A stretch of DNA of 64,000 nucleotides from NCBI GenBank assembly GCA_964017125.1, contig OZ024912.1:61978282-62042281 (forward strand), in the 5' to 3' direction. Positions 11,745-22,274 of this stretch are shown one piece after another. Each line of letters begins with the position of its first letter. Positions within the stretch are counted from its first letter, which is position 1. Source of the stretch: Flabesymbios commensalis (Eukaryota; Annelida; Polychaeta; Terebellida; Flabelligeridae). The notes beneath the pieces are model-generated. The model saw only the letters and a list, made by a program, of their open reading frames with translations. It had not been told where the DNA came from and searched no databases. A program made the translations under genes and the position numbers.

Positions 11745-12438
11745 ACATTTCGTATTTAGAAGAAATAAAATATTATGAATCTACGTCAAAGCCCTTGATA
11801 GTAGCTCTAATTTTGCTTGATGTCTATTATTTCGATGCAGAGTCAAGTAAAAAAAAATTAATTGTTACAGGCAAAATTCACAAAATTACTTATTTTTCAG
11901 AAAACAGATGGCGGCCATTTTGTAATTTGTCATTTGCCATCTAAATTTTTTTTTTTAATAAAGCTCTAATTTTGACTGATGTCCATTATTTCGATGCGGA
12001 GGCAAGTGAAAAAATTAATTGTTACAGGCAAAATGCACAAAATTACATATTGTTAAAAAAACAGATGGCGGCCATTTTGTATTTGTCTTTGACCATAATT
12101 GTGTGAAATTTAAAAGCACACATAACATCCAGGCGTATTTATAAGTATATCTGGATTAAAAAACCGTGGCCTAAAATGTGGATACATATAAAAAACGTTT
12201 GATGAAATGGTGTTTCCCAACCGCGGTTTTTTGTCGTGGATTTCGCTCATTTTTCAATTTAAATTATGTTTAGGCATACATGGAGCGATAAATATTTTTA
12301 TACTGCAGCGGATTTCAAATACCGTTAATATGATATATAGCAGTTGCAGTTTGGTTTACTAGAACAGAAATAACATACATTCAAGTAACCCTACCCCCTT
12401 ATTTAAAACTGCGCGGCGTTGTTAATAACATATTTAGG
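11745..12438 (-). repeat. Right arm of the nested foldback element
   Basis: Inverted copy of 9388-10115, with two tandem sub-blocks (11806-11940 and 11958-12090) each holding AGATGGCGGCCATTTTGT. The outer 70 bp are almost identical to the left arm. Confidence 0.75.
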
Positions 12439-12766
12439 TAGTGAGGGACGGTGGGGTAATAAATTTATAGCGTGACTCAGTGTTTTTTTGTCTGATTTTT
12501 ATGATCTTGGTGTCATTTTCTAGGTTTTTAGCCCACTGAGTTCATTGACGTGGTCTACGAACTAGTTTGAAGTCAACTTATCATGTTATGGAAAAATGTC
12601 ATATATTTCAGGTCATCGTTAAGCAGAATATAAGTCATATAATGCCAAGTTTGGTCGTACCCTCTGCTCAGTTCTTTAGCAAGGCAAGAGTGTATGATGA
12701 ACTATATATTTTGGACATGATAAGAAACAACAGAATAACTCTGATTAAAAAACATTTTTTGTAAGA

Positions 12767-13860
12767 ATAATAACAAAATACATTTATCATTACACAAAAC
12801 GGTCACATGATCAAGTATGTGTTATCGTAAAACTTAGCCAATCTACAACTGATTGTGGCAGTTTGACACACCAACAAGGTTTTTAATCTAAATGCAAATT
12901 GACTTCAAATCAATTAATAACAAAAGAAGCTTCCGGTTTGTATTACTATTAGCCTCTCAATAGATTGATTAGACATTACCATTGTAAACTCTTGCCCATC
13001 AACCAGTCGAGCCAGTGTGACAATCTAATGCGTCAGCTAATAATTCAACACAATAATCTAAAGCCCATCACCTGCTGTATAAACATGTCGTGTACCCGTT
13101 TGACTAGTGGCAAAATTACTAAAACATTGGAAAACAAACACGTACAACCAATTGACTAGTTGCAAAATGACTAGTTGCAAAATAAGAATAAAATACACTT
13201 TTGCTTACACAACACGGCCCCATGATCAAGTATGTGTTATCGTGTAACTTATCTAATCTACAACATATTGTGGCAGTTTGACACACCAACAATGTTTTTA
13301 CTCTAAATGCAAAAAGACTTCAAATCAATTATTAACAGAATAAGCTTCCAGTTTGTATTACTATTCAGCCTCTCAGTAGATTGGCCATCACCATTATAAA
13401 TTATTGCCCATCAACCATTCGAGCCAGTGTATCAATCTAATGCGTCATCTAATAATTCAACACAATAATCTAAAGCCCATCACCTGCTGTATAAACACGT
13501 CGTGTACCCATTTGACTAGTTGCAAAAATGACTAAAACATTGGAAAACAAGCACGTACAACCATTTGACTAGTTGCAAAATGACTAGTTGCAAAATAATA
13601 ACAAAATACACTAATGATTACACAATACGGTCACATGATCAAGTATATGTTATCGTGATGCCTCAGCTAGTTATTTAACACAATAATATAAAGCTCATCA
13701 CTTGCTGTATAAACACGTAGTGTACCCATTTTACCAGTTGCAAAATAACTAAAACATTGTAAAACAAATACGTGTACCCATTTGACTAGTGGCAAAATGA
13801 CTAAACAAACTTATGTACCAATTTGACTAGTTGTGAAATGGCAAGTTCCAGCGACCAATT
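12767..13860. repeat. ~414-bp tandem repeat, 2.6 copies
   Basis: Units start at about 12767, 13181 and 13594 (spacing 414 and 413 bp); the third unit is internally deleted. Each has GGTCACATGATCAAGTATGT, GTGGCAGTTTGACACACCAA and ends in repeats of TGACTAGTTGCAAAA. The array lies between the transposon gene and the left terminus, so it may be a subterminal part of the element. Confidence 0.85.
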
Positions 13861-13917
13861 TGGCTTGCTATAACAACAACCTAAAACACATCATAATTGA
13901 TACATCCACCTTCACAG

Positions 13918-14361
13918 TTACACCTGAGTGCACCTGAGTCCTGCCTTGCAGCATTTGCAGTTACCTCTGCAGGCTTTTGTACATCCACAATGATGCAAGA
14001 TCGCACAGGCACTGCTTGCATCAGACAGCTCTGTCCAAAATGACACCCAGTTTTTGGTTTTCTTCTCTTTCATCCAACCCCATTGCAAAATTTCCGGTAC
14101 ATGCTGCTGTGATTCTTTAACTTGCCTCAATATAAAGGCTGCCTGCAACACCGCCCGCCTAGCATGTTGAAATAGGGCTGCCTGAGTTGGAGGGATGTGG
14201 TCAAGCATACGAGTGTCATGTGTAAATAATTGATACCTGGCATCATTTACCCTGGAACATCCAATGCTCTTACTGTATATGATAACTGTCCAACGTTCAA
14301 GGCGTTCCATGTGTAAGGAGTCAATGGTTAGGAGAGTAGGTTCCTCAGACAGTGCAATCAA
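13918..14361 (-). pseudogene. Cys-rich C-terminal tail of the transposon protein
   Basis: 147 codons in the same frame as the preceding block, separated from it by one TAA. Landmarks are HIPPTQAALFQHARRAVLQA and a terminal HHCGCTKACRGNCKCCKAGL. The C-x-C-x3-C-x3-C-x-CC pattern looks like a compact metal-binding tail. It stops at 13918; the family often continues with further cysteines. Confidence 0.65.
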
Positions 14362-14364
14362 AGT

Positions 14365-14660
14365 TTAGGTGAGTTCTGGGTATACCTCCCATGCAGCCCA
14401 TGCTGTTTTCTTTCCAATAGCAAGGAATGACGATGAAGTGTCACAGCCGGTATAAGAAGGCACAAGTGGAAGTGCAAGAGCCTTTTGGACCAAGACTTTG
14501 GATAACCTGATGAACTGGAATGCATTGGAAGGTTTTCCCAGTTCCATAGCTTATCCATAACTCTGTCAGACCAAGACTACTAAAGTGACCAATAGCAATG
14601 ACAACAACATCACTATCAACTGTCCGGATGAATGCTTTTAAATGGCCATGCTTTGCTGCG
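14365..14660 (-). pseudogene. XPG/FEN1-like nuclease motifs of the transposon protein
   Basis: The minus strand reads HGHLKAFIRTVDSDVVVIAI near 14655-14596 and, after a frameshift near 14475, LPSYTGCDTSSSFLAIGKKT followed by AWAAWEVYPE. These correspond to two hallmarks of FEN1/XPG nucleases: the strand with T-x-D-x-D metal ligands after a G-hydrophobic lead-in, and the GCD...GIGxKxA helix-hairpin that follows. TVDSD keeps both acidic residues and TGCD the next one. In this family the segment would act as a PIN-type nuclease alongside a transposase. Identification is by motif, not by search. Confidence 0.6.
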
Positions 14661-14682
14661 TAATTGTTTTGAACTCAGCTGC

Positions 14683-15213
14683 TCATTGCTGGTCTGAACT
14701 GTTAATGAGTACAGTGTCATCATAGGTTGAGTAAGCAAGTACATTACTCAGAGGTTCTGCCTTAACAATAGCTTTGGATTGGTACCTGAATATTTGGATC
14801 TTATTTTCTGCATTTCCCAGAAACTTTTTCCAGTCGTGAGGGATAGGCGTGGATGGTGCAACAACAGTTTTTGCACCAGGAGTACCTCGTCTGGATTCGG
14901 TCTGAGCTTTAATATTATGATCAGGGTATGTGTCCCATATGATATCAACTCGTGAGGTTGATTCAGATATAGCGCTCGCAATGTAGGGTATAAAGTGGTG
15001 GTCAACATATTGCTGGAAATCAGTGTCCTTGGTTGGGCGGATCATGTGAATGACAGCTGGGGCATCCAAAACAGTCACTGTTATATCACCTGGAGTTGTA
15101 ACCTTTGGGATGGTCAGACACTGTAGTATATCAGATTTTTTTACCACACCTGAGCTTTCCTTTGTCAGATAAAGATGGTGGCTCTCCTTGGTTCTCATAC
15201 TTAAATAATTCAT
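14683..15213 (-). pseudogene. Transposon protein, DIIWDTY block
   Basis: 176 open codons. The true continuation joins this frame at KKSDILQCL after an A7 run; the first ~25 codons are out of frame. Landmarks are RVDIIWDTYPDHNIKAQTES and IPHDWKKFLGNAENKIQIF, typical of the family. It ends at a stop just before the nuclease block. Confidence 0.65.
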
Positions 15214-16563
15214 CTAAATCAAAATCTGGCCTTGACTGCAGTGATAAAAAAGATGGGACACCAACGACACATCTTTCTTTCGTGCGTTGACTTTATTATT
15301 GTCCTTCGATTTGGTATCAGTGCGTTTTGCAAATGTTTGTAGAGATACCCTCTTAATTGTATCCGTAAGGGGAACCTTTTCCAAACGCTCACAAACAAAT
15401 TCTTCGTGTCTTTTTTCCCCTAGTGCATAAGCATTACAGAGAGTCTTTGCAACAGCGGTTGGCATTGCTTCTCGGGTATAGAGACTAACTAAGTCGCATC
15501 CATTCTGGAGAGATAAGGGGTTTTTTGGACGTAGTAATTCGAGAACAGAGAGAACATCCTTTGCAAATTTCTCTTGATTACTAGAACCCTCTTCATGATG
15601 CTCCAAATAATGGAAGCTAGTGAAAATATCTGTGACCTCCTCAAAATCATTAAGTGCCTGCAGTTTCTCACTTAGGGCCATGACATGCTCATCCATTGTC
15701 TGTGGCATGTCAAACAGGTTTGCAACACCCGAAGCACTTTTACGGAGCCTAGTCGTTTGCTCATGACTGGGATCTTTGAGGATGAGCGAGAATTTTTCCC
15801 CACTTTTCTGCACAACAACGTTGCCTCTGCGGAATTCTTGCAAGACCTCAGGATGCCTATGCTGAAGTTGAACCATGTCCTTCACATGGACCGGAAGCCA
15901 GCGGGAGTAATGGGTTTGGTCAAAAATAAACAACCAGCCACATAATGCATCTATAACTTGGACATATAGATCAAAATCTCCCTCTCTGAGGAAGCGAACA
16001 AAGCGACAATGGAGCATTTCAAGATCTAATACCAGAGACCAGTACGCAAACTGTTGTGATTCATTTCTCATGGGAGCATCCCACTCATCTTTCTGGCAAA
16101 CACTATCTGAGGCTTGCAGGCCCTCAAATGTTTCATTCTTTAGTATGCTGCCAGCAAGCAAGAACACCTGGTGAACATACTGCATTCGTTTCAGAACGTG
16201 ATCCGGAGTAGGTGAAGACACAGTTTCAGCACAGCATGATGTTAAAACACCAGCCTCACTGATAACATATGAAAATCCAGACCCATCTACCAACTGTCCC
16301 TTAACTGCTTCCATCACAAACTCAATGTGTAGGGCTCCAAGCATCAGTACAAATTTGTCCTCTCCAAGTGTGTCAGTCCACTTCCTCTGGATCTGCTTGG
16401 CTATGGCATATATTGGCTGATCCATGCCTTGCACAGGGGTTTGACCAGGATTGCTGTGCTCGGTTACTGCTTTGCCAAGAAGCATGGAGTGTTTGAACAT
16501 TGCAACAGAAGCGGCCTTGTCTGGGAAAAGAGGCAAAATGCCAATGTTGGCATTTGGCTTCAC
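15214..16563 (-). pseudogene. Transposon protein, large central region
   Basis: 449 open codons, the longest intact part. Landmarks in order: LPLFPDKAASVAMFKHSM near residue 11, GEDKFVLMLGALHIEF around 67-82, HYSRWLPVHVKDMVQLQHRH around 217-236, and LKDPSHEQTTRLRK around 260-275. The D-x2-H in the last motif resembles the C/D(2)H signature of several cut-and-paste transposases, so this may be the catalytic core, but I cannot place all acidic residues. The final ~13 codons are out of frame with the expected continuation SRPDFDLDELFKYENQGEPP seen in another frame. Confidence 0.65.
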
Positions 16564-16982
16564 ACTTTATCAGGAAGTAAGGATGAGTTGAAACCTGCCC
16601 AAGTTACTATGTCACCAGACTTCAGTTCATCTTGCGCTATCAATTCTGATGCCTTCAATATCCAAGCACAATCTTTAACTACTGCCCCTGAAATTCTGTC
16701 ATGTCTAGGCCTTACAGGATCGTCAGTGCGCTTAAGTAGGACATCAGCATTAACATTTAGCTCAGCTGGGGGGACAACTGAATATGATGCAGGGAGTTCT
16801 GGTTTGGACACGATGTTGAGGTCGGTAAAACTGATATTTTCTTTCCGTTCTCCAAGGTTTTCACGTGACAGATGGTTCGTAACAGTAATAAGTGTCCCAT
16901 GAAATTCATCCTTGGACAGGTTGGATATCTTGTGTTGGTCAATGTTGTCAAGGTCAGTGGGTGTAAATACATTCTTTCTCAT
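16560..16982 (-). pseudogene. Transposon protein, LDNID / FHGT block
   Basis: 140 residues with TPTDLDNIDQHK, DEFHGTLITVT and a C-terminal DELKSGDIVTWAGFNSSLLP. It leads directly into the central region, and the change of frame coincides with a GTGTG run. Confidence 0.6.
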
Positions 16983-17332
16983 GTTTGTTGGAGCGAAAAG
17001 TCCCTCTTTTTTATTCGCTCGCTTACACCAATAGCCAATGCCTTATTCACTTCTCTTTCCCTTTGGTATGACACACACAAACCAAGCTTTTCAAATGTGG
17101 AAATCATATGTTTCAGCTTAGCATTAGTGTACAATATTAGCCCAATATACAATGGGAAAGGAATCTCGCGGGCTTTGTTATGACGCATCACTGCTTTTCC
17201 AGATCTCTGTCGTTTTGCAGTGTTAAAAATTACCAGTTGAGATAATATGCATGCAACATTTGTTGTCTGCTTGTTGTTTTTATCATTGAAACAGGCTGGT
17301 CCTTGCAGTACTATTTTAACAAATGTTAGCAA
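16979..17332 (-). pseudogene. Transposon protein, conserved block PFPLYIGL
   Basis: 117-residue fragment with HNKAREIPFPLYIGLILYTN and LGLCVSYQRE. These match, from memory, the region just before the LDNID block in the unnamed animal protein family. It overlaps the next frame by 4 bases, a one-step frameshift. Confidence 0.6.
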
Positions 17333-17667
17333 CTGCTCAGGAACATGTTGTGTTAAGCAGTCTTACTTAAAACGTCCAGTGAGTGGTGCTGGCGATGAGG
17401 ATAATAGTATCTCTGATGGATAGAGCAGCCTGTACAATAATTCTCGAACTCTGGACATTTTCCTCATATTCTGATTTCAGCGCCTCACCAATAGTTTAAT
17501 TTCTTGTGAGCAATAAATGTCATATGGCCACGGCCTGGTCCTTGCCCTTCAATTTTCAACTCATCTGGAGCCATTGATACCAAATGTTTTGCAAATCTTT
17601 GTAAGTGAATCTCTGTGGTAACTGGCTTTTCCAGCTCTCTCATCTTTTTATGGTACATACCTACAAC

Positions 17668-18184
17668 TTAATTCACAGGGAAAACATTTTTCGATTCAAC
17701 AACATAAGCAGCTAATTCAGCCACCACAAGATTGTCAAAAGAATCATGATAACCTGAGCCTGCAGTGGCTGAGGCTGCTTTAGACCTGGCAGCCGATCGA
17801 GCAGAACTGCTAAGCTTATTGTAGCAGGAACGGTGGTAATGAACATCACCTGCATGAGCATCTGCTGCTGTTTGCAACCTCTTGAGCAAGTCTTGTTAAC
17901 TTAGAATCAACTTTGTCACTTCCGGCTTTGTGCAGCTCCTCTTTTCCCACACACATGACACATGTGGGTACATCAAGATCATAAGTGGCACTGAAATTAG
18001 GACTAAATGCATTGTCAAGCTCTGGTGATCGTTTGGAACTTATTCTTTTGAACATGTTGGCATTGTACTTGGATCGACACGACTTGTGATACACTGCTTT
18101 GTTTACCTGTAGAGTTCCAGCTATACCACTACAATCATTCAAGCACTTAAATGTAATACTGTGTGGTAAGGCATTGATCGACAC
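17668..18184 (-). pseudogene. N-terminal zinc-binding region of the transposon protein
   Basis: Two overlapping frames (18184-17846 and 17889-17668). The first has VYHKSCRSKYN and CVMC; the second has VHYHRSCYNKL. The repeated YH..C pattern, together with CVMC, suggests metal-binding modules. The open frame continues upstream of 18184 (KDLTNFVSINALP), so the apparent start is not the real one. Confidence 0.6.
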
Positions 18185-18564
18185 AAAGTTTGTGAGGTCC
18201 TTTTCAAGAGTCTCATAGGCAATATGTGTATGTTGCGTTTTTAGCTATTTTTCAGTCATTTGACGTTAAGTTTGGTAAATTAAACAAGGAATCACCTCGC
18301 ATCGACTTCCAAATCATTTATAGCTAACTCTGGAACCTGAAAAATTTAAAAAAAAACTGTGGCAACATTAAATTAAGAAGAAATAGGATCGAAGACGTGT
18401 CGATTTCCAGTCTTGGAGGGCGGCCATCTTGGATTTGCTGAAAAATGTGGAAACACAAAATTCTCAAGTTGCTTCCATCAAAAATCTGAAAGAGCAGACC
18501 TTAAAGGTTATCAGTGCCAAATATTGTACTTTTTACCGGATGTGCAAATTTATGGCAGCATTTG

Positions 18565-18742
18565 ACACTACCGCCCCTCACTAAGGGTACCTCTATATAA
18601 GTCGTCAAAATAGGGTTTGCATCCCTATATTTTCAATATCAACATTCGATTTCGTGTTCAGTATATCCCAGGGCTAAAAAAAAACTTAGTTTCGTTGTGA
18701 TGTGTGTGTGTGGGGGGTGCATGGTAGACATATGTAGCCCAT
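18565..18742 (-). repeat. Right terminal inverted repeat of the XPG-type transposon
   Basis: Inverted match to 9216-9387 that retains the site ACCCTTAGTGAGGGG where the left copy is interrupted. A (GT)n run at 18697-18712 replaces the C-run of the left copy. Confidence 0.8.
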
Positions 18743-18863
18743 GTAGCTATAATAGATCAGCAATACAAGACACTTGATAAAAAATTATAATGAGTGACCA
18801 TTTTTCTTAAAACATGTGTCCGAAGTTATTAGAAGCACAGTACATCAATTTCATTGTCGAGGT

Positions 18864-19000
18864 GTCCCCACGAAGTTTGTTGAAGTCATTTCCCAGAAAA
18901 CACGATACATTGACCCAATGCTGGGTGAATGTTGGGCCGACGTCATTGGGTCAATGTATCGTGTTTTCTGGGAAATGAATTCAACAAACTTCGTGGGGAC
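18864..19000. mobile_element. Near-perfect palindromic MITE, 57-bp arms
   Basis: Arms 18864-18920 and 18944-19000 with a single mismatch and a 23-bp loop containing GTTGGGCCGACGT. The inner TTTCCCAGAAAACACGATAC resembles the CCCAGTAAACACA ends of the element at 5582. Confidence 0.85.
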
Positions 19001-19822
19001 AGTTTGGCTGCTGGTACGTAATTGAGCATATCGTTACACAATCTCTATTGCTATGTTCGGAAAAGGTATTTAATCGAACTGTACGACTGCATGGTAAAAT
19101 TAGAAAACATAGTATTATGTCCCGTCATTAAACATATTATCTGCCTAAATTTGATTCTTGTGTGTGTAAGCAGGTAAGGAATAAACAAAAAACGGTACGC
19201 GAAGGCTAGGGGTAGGTGGAGCAATTTGGCTTTTTTCAGGAATGCCTCCCCGTCTATTGGCTTTGCCTCTCTTTTGGATGCAGGCTAGCATCTTGAGACG
19301 TCTGAGCCAATTCTTTACGCTGTTAGCGAGGCTCCCATTCCCTTCATTATCTTGTTAAAGAGTCGTCCCAGCACACAAGAGACATCGAGACAAAAGTGGT
19401 TTAATGCTGGGACGGCCTTGCAGATAAATCAGTATTGGGTGAATGTATGGTGATCACTGGGTTATTTTCCGTGGGTAGGCTAACATTGCCAGTCTCACGG
19501 AATATATTCAAGCAATTTACTATACACACTGTCTGAAACATTCTCAAGAAAATAATGTATTTCACATGAATGTGACGACAAAAAAATATTCCTCATTGAA
19601 AGTATGACTCATTTTATCAAGCAGCTACGCTATCGACATTATGTATATAAATATATATACTTAGCTGCCCTTTTTATACCACACGGATATCCCTAGATCC
19701 GAAATATCAAGTTATAATCAGTCACTGTCAGTCACGAACTTAGAAAAAAAAATCACTGACATTAAATCATTTTGAAAGGTCGGCACTGTCTATTATGATA
19801 CCTTAATACATCATGTATAGTT
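19001..19822. other. No gene recognised; remnant of a CCCAGCA-type palindrome
   Basis: At 19365-19450 GTCCCAGCACACAAGAGACA and AATGCTGGGAC suggest a decayed member of the same small palindromic family. The rest is unassigned. Confidence 0.4.
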
Positions 19823-19828
19823 TGTGTG

Positions 19829-19901
<73 letters not shown>

Positions 19902-19905
19902 GTGT
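19823..19905. repeat. (TGCG)n microsatellite
   Basis: About 19 tandem TGCG units, flanked by short GTGT runs. Open frames on both strands (RTHA and RACV repeats) are artefacts. Confidence 0.95.
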
Positions 19906-20330
19906 GACAAAAGTGACTTGGTCGGCGTGTCGTCCATCTATGAAATCATTGAGATCATCCAGTCTCACGTAGCACCGGCTCAACATCGAACCAGCAATGA
20001 ATCAAGCTTGGTTTCAACATTCTGGGCACAAAGTGATGCGGACAACCTCTGCGGATCAATGAGTGACGCAACGCTGAAGACACGGAGGCGAGTGAAGTGG
20101 AAACTTTAGTGGAATCTCTCGGGATCAGTCGGAACCAGTGTAGGGTACTAATTTAGTCCTGCACCCCCGTGTCCATACTTCTCTTCTTTGGTCAACGTCA
20201 TGGTGTTCAGATAACGGCGCTCAATAAAGAATTCTGAACGACTGACCGCCCGCGATGATCCCAGCACGAGAAGTCGTCTTTTATAATGCTGGGTTAACGG
20301 TGAACCACCGTCTGTGATGGCGGCTCTAAG

Positions 20331-20575
20331 TTAGCCCTTAAAGTGCTGGAATATTTTTCTATAGACCATGGAAATCAAAAGGTTTTTCAAATCTGAGACG
20401 ATCATAACCGTTTCGGTTAGTTTATTCTGCCTCATTTGAATACCTATGTTGTGGGTCAACGGCCATTAGAAATATTTTAATTCTTTCAGTGCGGTCCGTC
20501 TTGAGACGTCAGAATCTGACGTCTACAGACGTCAGATTCTGACGTATAAAGACGGTCCCCGCGCTGAAAGGGTTT
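20331..20575 (+). mobile_element. TTAA MITE family A
   Basis: Left end TTAGCCCTTAAAGTGCTGG (one change in TTAA), full hairpin at 20505-20550, right end GCGCTGAAAGGGTTTA. Confidence 0.8.
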
Positions 20576-21050
20576 ACTCAGCATGGAGACGACACCCCGT
20601 GCGTGATGGCTAATTTAGCAGGAATCATTTACGGGCTTGGCATACACTGAGATCTGATCTGAGTTTCAGGCTCGGCATACTGATCTGCGATCTGAGTACA
20701 CGCGAGACTTCGCGATTAGACAGCTTTCACGGTCATTTATCATCAAATACCCCGGTGAATCACGTTAGCCAGATCAATCCTAATAGGTTTACGCCTGGCA
20801 TTATAATAATGTCATCCACAAGCACGTTATCAACATATTATTGAGTGTGCCACTACTATTTGCACTTTCCATATACAGATAATTTAAAATGAGATGACCC
20901 GTTCAGCGTCTCGCTACACCCTGTGTGTCCGATTTATGTTTGATATACAAATTTGAAAACTGTTGAAATCTCCTTCTGTACGTCCACAATCCTTTGCATT
21001 TCGTGACATATTTCATTATTTTTATCACGTCCTAGTTTTTTAATCAACCA
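20576..21050. other. No gene recognised
   Basis: Mixed-composition DNA with short GATCTGA repeats around 20650-20700. No match elsewhere in the window. Confidence 0.45.
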
Positions 21051-21051
21051 T

Positions 21052-21100
21052 TTAAAGTTGTGTCTCGCTACCGCGATCCACAACTTCAAGTGGGTGAAAA
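21052..21100. repeat. Hairpin, ACTTGAAGTTGTG family
   Basis: TTAAAGTTGTGTCTCGC...GCGATCCACAACTTCAAGTG, followed by the AAATTACTCA tail shared with the copies at 23470 and 7862. Confidence 0.7.
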
Positions 21101-21172
21101 TTACTCACATTTGTTTAATTTGAGACCAAACATTTGCAAATCTTGATGTTTAACACATGTTTAACTACTTTT

Positions 21173-21357
21173 TGTAGCGCGGGGACCGTCTTTAGACGTC
21201 AGAATCTTATGTCTAAAGACGTCAAATTCTGACCTTTCAAGACGATCCCCGCAATAAAAGAATTAAACTATTTATAATGGTCGTAGACCCATAACATAGG
21301 TATTCAAATGAAGCGGAAAGAGCCGACTAAGACATTTATGATGATTTCAAATTGAAA
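21173..21357 (-). mobile_element. TTAA MITE family A, reverse copy
   Basis: Carries a diverged hairpin (21199-21231) and the body; the left TTAACCCT terminus is missing. Confidence 0.7.
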
Positions 21358-22022
21358 TTTGCACGCGCGATGTATGTTAATAGTTATACAAAATGGAATA
21401 TTCATTCGTTATTCAAAATTAACATTTAATATCGCCAACAAAATATAACAAAACTTCCCAAAATGTACAATAAATAAAGTCATGTACAATATTTAATTGA
21501 ACATGTTCCAACTGAGGTGTACATTTTCCAGTGGATGCGTATTAACGAATTTCTCATCTTGCCTCTACTGATAAATATTTATTACAATGCTGATAAACAT
21601 TTTCTGATGCGAAGTGCTTGATTCCAACTAGAATATTGGGTTTTGTTTGTTCTAGCGGCCCGGTACGCAAAGAGAATAATAATTAGCCTAATTAGATGGC
21701 ATTGTTGGTACTTTCTTAAGCTCTCCAGCGCGCCACGTGTGCTCGTTCAGAAAATCATGTCGCTCTTGTTATGTAAAATGGCCTTCACTGAGCACAGTCT
21801 ATTGTTGATGTCTGTCTGGTGCCCACCACTTCTGCACATAAGAGAATGTCAACGGTCATGACCGTCTGCACGTTTATGGACTGGCAGATCTGGTCATTGT
21901 TATTTGATCAAGAAGCAATGTAAACTGTTTCACGTATTTTGAAGCTCTTGATAAGTCTTTTCACATTTATAAAATGTCATAATTATTTTCTGCTAATGGG
22001 AAACGCGCAAACTCATTTTACC
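21358..22022. other. No gene recognised
   Basis: AT-rich DNA with no repeat match noted. Confidence 0.45.
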
Positions 22023-22274
22023 TTAACCCTTTGAAGCCTGAATTTACTATTGTCATCTTCATCCCCTACAAGCCGCGAATTGCTGTCGCAATTCTCGACT
22101 TGTAGTGGATGAAGATGACTTGAAGTGGGTGAAATATTAAAGAAAATTGCTATGTATTGGTAAACCAGTTTCATTGAAATTTTCATTCTAAAACCCTTAG
22201 TTGCGGGGAGATTAAAGCTGTTCACATGGATTTAAAAGTATGCTTTAATGCATCGTGAAGACTTAAAGGGTTAA
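22023..22274 (-). mobile_element. TTAA MITE family B, complete, reverse
   Basis: Bounded by TTAA at 22023-22026 and 22271-22274. Hairpin arms at 22060-22115 with CTACAAGCCGCGAATTGC. Confidence 0.85.

Larger units (their letters stand above)
9388..12438. mobile_element. Nested foldback-like element with long inverted arms and a minisatellite core
   Basis: Ends read CCCTAAATATGTTATTAAC and its near complement at 12421-12438. The arms are 9388-about 10115 and about 11745-12438. The centre holds a short palindromic MITE remnant (about 10180-10245) and a 63-bp minisatellite (10247-11600). The intact TIR at the other end of the host transposon preserves the unoccupied sequence ACCCTTAGTGAGG. Comparison suggests insertion at a TA (9386-9387 and 12439-12440). 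No transposase is encoded, so the element is non-autonomous and its superfamily is unassigned. Confidence 0.8.
13918..18240 (-). pseudogene. XPG-like transposon protein gene, decayed
   Basis: One gene spread over at least eight frame fragments in the order expected on the minus strand: zinc-binding N-terminus (18184-17668), a linker block with LVSMAPDELK and GQGPGRGHMTF (about 17500-17600), a block with PFPLYIGLILYTNAKLKHM (17332-16979), a block with FHGTLITVT (16982-16560), a large central region (16563-15214), a block with DIIWDTY (15213-14683), the XPG-like block (14660-14365) and a Cys-rich tail (14361-13918). At least eight breaks separate them; examples are a GTGTG slippage near 16562, an A7 run near 15135, a shift near 14475 and an in-frame TAA at 14365. 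No introns are needed to explain the layout. The copy cannot make a full-length protein. I recognise the order from memory as a widespread uncharacterised family; no search was run. Confidence 0.8.
9216..18742 (-). mobile_element. DNA transposon with XPG-like gene, interrupted by a nested element
   Basis: Terminal inverted repeats: 9216-9387 (continuing at 12439-12460 after the nested insertion) pairs with 18742 back to about 18550. Outer ends read ATGGGCTACATATG. Without the 3.05 kb insert at 9388-12438 the element is about 6.5 kb. It carries one decayed gene on the minus strand (13918-18240) and a ~414-bp tandem repeat between the gene's 3' end and the left terminus. I found no convincing target-site duplication (left flank ATATGCG, right flank GTAGCTA). 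The protein resembles a family common as unnamed proteins in invertebrate and fish genomes. An XPG-type nuclease inside a cut-and-paste transposon suggests the Academ superfamily, but that placement is tentative. Confidence 0.75.

Noticed and set aside
9388-12438. Polinton or other large virus-like element, because of the long inverted arms
   Set aside because: Only 3 kb, with no polymerase, integrase or capsid-like frame; the interior is a minisatellite.
18816-19025. 69-codon frame across the 57-bp palindrome
   Set aside because: The frame mirrors the palindrome arms; no sign of coding.
19762-20109. RTHA and RACV frames over the TGCG array
   Set aside because: Microsatellite artefact with unrelated flanks.
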